Assembly: GCA_027490215.1 (NCBI GenBank)
Contig: JAIXYO010000023.1
Span: 1-47,967 of the forward strand
Direction: 5' to 3'
Length of the DNA: 47,967 nucleotides
Origin: Rubrivivax sp.
Lineage (GTDB): Bacteria > Pseudomonadota > Gammaproteobacteria > Burkholderiales > Burkholderiaceae_C
Part shown: positions 43,552 through 47,967 of the stretch, piece by piece
Numbering within the stretch: position 1 is the first letter of the stretch
How the letters are laid out: each line of letters opens with the position of its first letter
Program-made: the position numbers and the translations under genes
The notes under the pieces: generated by a model
Told to the model about the DNA's origin: nothing
What the model saw: the letters and a program-made list of their open reading frames with translations, nothing else
Database searches by the model: none

Positions 43552-44378
43552 TCGTGATGCCAGAACGGTGTACCCAGCACAGGTGTGCTCGGCTGCGCGG
43601 CCTGCTGCTCGCCCATCGCCCCAGCGTGAAACGCGCTGCGGCCGGCCTGCACCGCATCGGCGAACGCGCCGGCCATGCCCACCGGGTCTTGGGCCAGTGC
43701 TACCGCGGTGTTCAGCAGCACGCCGTCGTAGCCCCACTCCATCACCTGACAGGCATGCGAGGGCCGGCCCAGCCCGGCGTCGACGATCATCGGCACCCGC
43801 AGCCGCTCGCGCAGCACCTGCATCGCATACGGGTTGACCGGGCCTCGGCCGGTGCCGATCGGCGCGGCCCAGGGCATCACAGCCTGGCAGCCGACATCGA
43901 CGAGTCGCTGGCACACGACCAGGTCTTCGGTGCAGTACGGCAGCACCTGGAAGCCGTCCTTGATCAGCCATTCGGCGGCTTCGACCAGCTTCAGCGTGTC
44001 GGGCTGGAGCGTGTAGTCGTCGCCGATCAGTTCCAGCTTGAGCCAGGGGGTGGCGAACACCTCGCGCGCCATCTGCGCGGTGGTGATGACCTCCTGGATG
44101 CCGTGGCAGCCGGCGGTGTTCGGCAGCACCGGCACGCCCAATGTCTGCAGCAGTTGCCAGAAGGCATTGCCAGATTCGGCGTTCGACGCCCCCTGCCGGC
44201 GCAGCGACGCCGTCAACATCGCCGGCCGCGCGCGCCGCACTGCATCTTCAAGCACCTGCGGTGATGGGTAGCGCGAGGTGCCGAGCATCAGCCGGCTGGC
44301 GAATGTCTGGCCATAAAGCACCAGCGGGTCGTCCGCCGAGTGGACGGCGGAGGTAGGGATATCGGACATCGTGGTCAT
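43548..44378 (-). CDS. thiG: Thiazole synthase
   Basis: The 276-residue TIM-barrel enzyme forms the thiamine thiazole ring from deoxyxylulose phosphate, ThiS thiocarboxylate and dehydroglycine. Motifs include ASRLMLGTSRYPSPQVL, NTAGC, LKLELIGDDYTLQPD, VMPWAAPIGTGRGPVN and VDAGLGRPSHA. Start ATG 44378 or 44369 is possible; neither has a clear ribosome-binding site. It is 16 bases after thiS and overlaps thiE. Confidence 0.94.
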   Translation of the reverse strand: MTTMSDIPTSAVHSADDPLVLYGQTFASRLMLGTSRYPSPQVLEDAVRRARPAMLTASLRRQGASNAESGNAFWQLLQTLGVPVLPNTAGCHGIQEVITTAQMAREVFATPWLKLELIGDDYTLQPDTLKLVEAAEWLIKDGFQVLPYCTEDLVVCQRLVDVGCQAVMPWAAPIGTGRGPVNPYAMQVLRERLRVPMIVDAGLGRPSHACQVMEWGYDGVLLNTAVALAQDPVGMAGAFADAVQAGRSAFHAGAMGEQQAAQPSTPVLGTPFWHHE

Positions 44379-44394
44379 GAAAAAGGGAGTCGCT

Positions 44395-44592
44395 TCAGCC
44401 GCCGGTGACCGGCGCAATCACATCGATGCGGTCGCCGTCATGCAGCGGCGTTTCGCGGTAGCGCGTATTCGGCACGAAATTCATGTTGATGGCGGCGGCA
44501 AACGGCGGAGCAGGTTGCACGACAGCGATCGCATCCGCCAGTGTGGCACCGGTCGGCAGCTCATGCGACTGATTGTTGATATGGATCTTCAT
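44395..44592 (-). CDS. thiS: Sulphur carrier protein ThiS
   Basis: The 65-residue ubiquitin-like protein starts MKIHINNQSHELPTGATL and ends in the required Gly-Gly (VIAPVTGG), which is activated and turned into a thiocarboxylate that gives sulphur to ThiG. Its ATG overlaps the thiO stop (ATGA), so production is coupled to thiO. Confidence 0.93.
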   Translation of the reverse strand: MKIHINNQSHELPTGATLADAIAVVQPAPPFAAAINMNFVPNTRYRETPLHDGDRIDVIAPVTGG

Positions 44593-45680
44593 GTGACGAC
44601 GCCTGTGCCCGAATCAATGCGCAGCGCGAACTGCTCGGCCAGCGCGCTGTGACCGCTCTCTATGCATTGCATGACCGCATCGAGCATGGCGGGGGCGATC
44701 AGGAAGCCGTGCCGGTACAGGCCGTTGATCTGCAGTCGGCGCGGGCCGAGCCAGCGCAGCGCCGGGAGGTTGTCGCGCAGCGTCGGCCGACATTGCGCGG
44801 CCATCTCGATCACCCGCGCCTCGGCGAAACCCGGGTGCACGCTGTAGGCCGCGCTCAGCAGCTCAAGCGTCGATCGAACGCTGGCGGGCGACAGGTCGTC
44901 GGATTCGATCTCGGTCGCGCCGATGACAAAAACACCGCCCGGCTTCGGCGCGATGTACAGCGGGTAGCGCGGGTGAAGCAGCCGCGTCGGCCGGGCCAGC
45001 GAGACCTCGGGCGCGTGCACCCGGATCACCTCGCCGCGCACGCCGCGCAGCGCCGCCCAGTCGCTGCGCGCACCCAGTCCGCGGCAATCGAACAGCCAGC
45101 CGTCATGGCTGGAAAAGTCGGCGGGTGAACGCGGGCTGTTCCAGTGCAGCGCCACGCCGAGGGTCTGCAAGCGATGCAGCAGCGCCGCCAGCAGCTCGCG
45201 GTTGTCCAGCTGGCCTTCACCGGGCAGGTACAGGCCTTGCGCAAAGCGCTCGCCGATGGCCGGCTCCAGCCGGGCGACCGCACGGGCGTCGAGGGTTTCG
45301 GCCGCCGGCAGCTGGGGCATCGCGCGGGCGGTGTTGGCCAGTTGCTGCTGGAAGCGCGTGGCTTCAGCTCCGTCCTGCCGGTGCCATAGCACCAGCGTGC
45401 CCTGCTGCTGGAAGAACACCGGTGCCCCCAGCGTCGCGATCAGCTCAGGCCAACGTACCAGCGCATGGCAACCCATGCCAACCACACCGAGTTCGGTGAC
45501 CGCCGACTCGGCCAGCGGCGCGAGCATCGCCGCCGCGACATGGGCGGCAGATGCTGGCGCATCACGCGCGCTGGCGTCGTACAGATCGACGGTGCGGCCT
45601 GCTCGCGCCAGCTCGCAGGCGAGCAGCCGACCCATCAAGCCCGCCCCAAGCACCACCGTGCGATCCGTGTGGAGGCTCAT
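44589..45680 (-). CDS. thiO: Glycine oxidase ThiO
   Basis: The 363-residue flavoprotein opens with the dinucleotide-binding motif VVLGAGLMGRLLACELARAG and has DAO-family segments ARPTRLLHPRYPLYIAPKP, VFVIGATEIESDD and the C-terminal GLYRHGFLIAPAM. It oxidises glycine to the imine used by ThiG, the oxygen-dependent route in place of ThiH. No thiH is visible. It is the first gene of the thiO-thiS-thiG-thiE-HAD set and starts 26 bases from the divergent thiD. Confidence 0.92.
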   Translation of the reverse strand: MSLHTDRTVVLGAGLMGRLLACELARAGRTVDLYDASARDAPASAAHVAAAMLAPLAESAVTELGVVGMGCHALVRWPELIATLGAPVFFQQQGTLVLWHRQDGAEATRFQQQLANTARAMPQLPAAETLDARAVARLEPAIGERFAQGLYLPGEGQLDNRELLAALLHRLQTLGVALHWNSPRSPADFSSHDGWLFDCRGLGARSDWAALRGVRGEVIRVHAPEVSLARPTRLLHPRYPLYIAPKPGGVFVIGATEIESDDLSPASVRSTLELLSAAYSVHPGFAEARVIEMAAQCRPTLRDNLPALRWLGPRRLQINGLYRHGFLIAPAMLDAVMQCIESGHSALAEQFALRIDSGTGVVT

Positions 45681-45706
45681 GCAGCCGCCCCCGCATAATT
45701 TTCGTC

Positions 45707-46594
45707 ATGACCAACGTTGAACAAGCCGCTGACAGCAACGCCCTGCCCCACCGCTTTCGCTACGCCCGCGTGTTGTCGATCGCCGGATCCGACAGCGGCG
45801 GCGGAGCCGGCATCCAGGCCGATCTGAAAACCTTCAGCGCGCTCGGCTGCTACGGCATGACGGCGATCACCGCCATCACCGCTCAGAACACCCTGGGCGT
45901 CAGCGCCATCCACGGCGTGCCACCCGAGGTGCTGCGCGCGCAGATCCGTGCCGTGCTGGACGACATCGGCGCCGATGCGATCAAGATCGGCATGCTGCAC
46001 TCGCCAGAGGTCGTGGCCGTGGTGGCGCGGGCGCTGGACGACTACCGCATCCCCCACGTGGTGCTCGACCCGGTGATGGTGGCCACCAGTGGTGACCGGC
46101 TGATGGCGCAGGAAACGGTACAGGTGCTGGTGAAGGAGTTGTTTCACCGCGCGACGTTGATCACGCCGAATCTGGACGAAGCCGAGCTGCTGCTGGGCCG
46201 GCCGATCACCCGAGCTGCCGAGTTCGAGGGCGCTACCCGCGATCTGCTGGCGCTTGGTGCCCCAGCAGTCCTGCTCAAGGGCGGGCACCTGGACTCTGAC
46301 GAGATCGTCGATGTGCTGGCCACTGACAACGGCCACACGCAGCGCTGGGTATCGCCGCGGATTGCAAGCCGCAACGTCCACGGCACCGGGTGCACGCTGT
46401 CGTCGGCCATCGCGGCGCATCTGGCACTCGGGATCAGCCTGCCGCAGGCGGTGTCCGAATCGCGAGGCTATGTGCTTGCTTCGATCGCGGCGGGCGCGCC
46501 GGTACACACGGGCGCCGGGCACGGCCCACTCAACCACGCTCACGCCCCGCTGGCAATGCGCTTGTTGCCGATCGGCAAGGGCGAGCTTCGGTAA
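45707..46594 (+). CDS. thiD: Hydroxymethylpyrimidine/phosphomethylpyrimidine kinase
   Basis: The 295-residue enzyme phosphorylates HMP and HMP-P for thiamine synthesis. Family motifs are VLSIAGSDSGGGAGIQADLK, CYGMTAITAITAQNT, VVLDPVMVATSGDRL, LITPNLDEAELLLG and the anion-hole NVHGTGCTLSSAIAA. ATG 45707 has no ribosome-binding site; CATAAT at 45694-45699 is a possible -10 only eight bases upstream, so the message may be leaderless. An in-frame extension upstream overlaps thiO antisense and is rejected. Confidence 0.94.
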   Translation: MTNVEQAADSNALPHRFRYARVLSIAGSDSGGGAGIQADLKTFSALGCYGMTAITAITAQNTLGVSAIHGVPPEVLRAQIRAVLDDIGADAIKIGMLHSPEVVAVVARALDDYRIPHVVLDPVMVATSGDRLMAQETVQVLVKELFHRATLITPNLDEAELLLGRPITRAAEFEGATRDLLALGAPAVLLKGGHLDSDEIVDVLATDNGHTQRWVSPRIASRNVHGTGCTLSSAIAAHLALGISLPQAVSESRGYVLASIAAGAPVHTGAGHGPLNHAHAPLAMRLLPIGKGELR

Positions 46595-46615
46595 GGACAT
46601 CGAGAAAGCGGGCAG

Positions 46616-47311
46616 ATGGACAGCAGCGAACCCTCGACGATACCAACGCTGCCTGGTCACGCAGCGCGACGGCGGCAGTGGCTTTACTGCGCTGCGGTGC
46701 TCGTGATCGTCAGCGGCTGGCCCCGCGCCGCCCTCGCTGGCGCGGATGAGTCGGTCCTCGAATTGCAGCACGACTGGGAGATCATCAAGTACCGGACGCC
46801 CGCAGCAGAACGGATCAGCCGTTTTGAGGCGCTGGCCGCCAGAGCACACCGCACCACCGACCAGTTTCCAGGCCACTGCCCGGCGCTGGTCTGGGAGGCT
46901 GTGATCGTCAGCTCGTGGGCCGAGGCGAAGGACGATCTGGGTTCTCTGGATCTGGCCAAGCGGGCCAAGGCACTCTACGAAGCCGCGCTGAAGATCGACG
47001 CCAGCGCCGTCGGCGGCGGCGCATACACCGGTCTGGCCGCGCTGCACTACAAATTGCCCGGCTGGCCGCTGAGTTTCGGCGACGAAGGCAAGGCCCGCGA
47101 ACTGCTGCAACGGGCGCTGGCGATCAACCCGCAAGGCGTCGACCCCAACTACTACTACGGTGAGTTGCTGGTCGAAACACGGCGCCCTCAGGAAGCAGCG
47201 GCTTACCTCGAGCGCGTCCTGCAAGCCCCTGCCCGACCAGGGCGCGAGATCGGTGATGCAGGCAGGCGAGACGAGGCTCGAGCTCTGCTCGACAAGATCA
47301 AGGCGCGTTGA
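46616..47311 (+). CDS. Exported TPR-like protein
   Basis: The 231-residue protein has a basic start and a signal peptide or anchor (WLYCAAVLVIVSGWPRAALA), then helical repeats such as AKRAKALYEAALKIDASAVG, KARELLQRALAINPQGVDPN and YYYGELLVETRRPQEAAAYL. This resembles TatT-like proteins of TRAP transporters and other periplasmic TPR proteins, but no TRAP genes are nearby. It begins 21 bases after thiD. Confidence 0.8.
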   Translation: MDSSEPSTIPTLPGHAARRRQWLYCAAVLVIVSGWPRAALAGADESVLELQHDWEIIKYRTPAAERISRFEALAARAHRTTDQFPGHCPALVWEAVIVSSWAEAKDDLGSLDLAKRAKALYEAALKIDASAVGGGAYTGLAALHYKLPGWPLSFGDEGKARELLQRALAINPQGVDPNYYYGELLVETRRPQEAAAYLERVLQAPARPGREIGDAGRRDEARALLDKIKAR

Positions 47312-47445
47312 CCCTCACCACATCGGGCCGCGATGTGCGCGGGAGCGATGGCAGCCTGCTTCAGGCCGCTTAGTTAAGTTCGACTTCATTGTGGCGGCGC
47401 ACGATGGCGCATCGACCGCTGTTCCGGTCCGCTTCGGGAGTCTTC

Positions 47446-47967
47446 ATGTTCTCTGCCATGTGCACGCACGATCACGTGCCGGATGGCCCCTGCGAGATCC
47501 AGCCCAAAGGCCAGCCGACGCTGACGATCCACCCTCTCGGCGATCCGCAGCGTGGCGATGTCGAAGCCTTCATCCGCAGCGTCTACATCCAACACTACGG
47601 TGCCAACGTGCGGCAGTTCACCCCAACGCTGGTGAGCCTGCGTGATGCCAGCGGCATCGTTGCTGCCGCGGGTTACCGCAGCGCTGGCGAGGGGCCCCTG
47701 TTCCTTGAACGCTACTTCAAGGTGCCGATCGAATCGCTCCTGGCGACCCCGCCCGATGTGTTGCCGCAGCGTAATCGCATCGTCGAGATCGGGCATCTGT
47801 CTGCTGCGCGGGCCGGTGAGGGACGCCGCCTGATCGGCCTGCTCGCCCTGCACCTGCAATCGCTGCCGTTCGAATGGGTGGTCAGCACGATGACCACTGG
47901 GCTGCGGCACATGTTCTTGCGTCTGGGCATCACACCACTGGCGCTGGGGCTGGCCGATCCAGACTCG
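47446..47967 (+). CDS. Thermostable haemolysin-family protein, 5' part (runs off the window)
   Basis: The frame is open for 174 codons from ATG 47446 to the last base. Motifs typical of the T_hemolysin family are IQHYGANVRQFTPTLVSLRD, AAAGYRSAGEGPLFLERYF, RIVEIGHLSAARAGEGRRL and FEWVVSTMTTGLRHMFLRLG. The name comes from a Vibrio protein; the fold looks like an acyltransferase-type (GNAT-like) domain, and haemolytic activity should not be assumed. GGGAG five bases before the ATG decides the start over ATG 47404. The 134 bases before it hold no other gene. Confidence 0.85.
   Translation, partial: MFSAMCTHDHVPDGPCEIQPKGQPTLTIHPLGDPQRGDVEAFIRSVYIQHYGANVRQFTPTLVSLRDASGIVAAAGYRSAGEGPLFLERYFKVPIESLLATPPDVLPQRNRIVEIGHLSAARAGEGRRLIGLLALHLQSLPFEWVVSTMTTGLRHMFLRLGITPLALGLADPDS

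Noticed and set aside
45677-47224. A 515-codon minus-strand frame opposite thiD and the TPR gene
   Set aside because: It covers two clear genes in antisense and carries no family motif.
47160-47645. A 161-codon + frame across the end of the TPR gene and the start of the haemolysin-family gene
   Set aside because: It is in a different frame from both recognised proteins and shows no motifs.

Overview
The window looks like chromosome of a GC-rich betaproteobacterium, most probably of the order Burkholderiales. This rests on the hemH-hslR-grpE-dnaK-dnaJ gene order, the strong GC bias at third codon positions (which creates long antisense ORFs), and protein sequences of beta-proteobacterial type such as RpoD, DnaB, ThiE and the SulP permease. 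The genus (a Leptothrix, Rubrivivax or Ideonella-like organism is my guess) is not resolved.

Layout. 1-7210 (+): the end of rpoD with its terminator, a class III nucleotide cyclase fused to an FHA domain, ferrochelatase, and the heat-shock genes hslR, grpE, dnaK and dnaJ. Two RpoH-type promoters with identical 13-bp spacers precede grpE and dnaK, a hairpin surrounds the grpE ribosome-binding region, and another hairpin lies between dnaK and dnaJ. 7261-8907 (+): a response-regulator receiver fused to a TPR-like region. 8915-10926 (-): dnaB and a TerB-like protein. 11008-11624 (+): two small proteins of unknown function.

11656-31757 (-): a two-partner secretion locus fills 42% of the window. 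A single gene of about 18.3 kb encodes a 6,113-residue exported filamentous protein (TpsA), and its stop codon overlaps the start of the outer-membrane transporter gene (TpsB). The exoprotein has about 35 short beta-repeats, some arranged in three larger modules of about 1.1-1.24 kb that end in polar linkers, plus two non-repetitive helical-looking insertions. Its 5' region carries six tandem copies of a 7-bp unit, which recalls the phase-variable promoters of Haemophilus HMW adhesins.

31978-35392 (+): modE-modA-modB-modC for molybdate uptake, transcribed divergently from tpsA and preceded by a well-formed ModE operator. 35428-40393 (-): a compact redox operon. It encodes a membrane-anchored 2Fe-2S/FAD/NAD(P)H reductase, a five-helix membrane protein with two H-x13-H pairs (bis-haem b, ferric-reductase-like), a membrane-anchored octahaem cytochrome c, a small monohaem cytochrome c and a SulP anion permease. 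Together they look like an NAD(P)H-to-periplasm electron conduit whose acceptor I cannot identify; this is one of the two most interesting parts of the window. 40594-40669 (-): tRNA-Asn with a strong terminator, then DAHP synthase. 41885-46594: thiamine biosynthesis, with thiO-thiS-thiG-thiE-HAD on the minus strand and thiD divergent across only 26 bp. 46616-47967 (+): an exported TPR-like protein and the start of a thermostable-haemolysin-family gene cut by the window edge.
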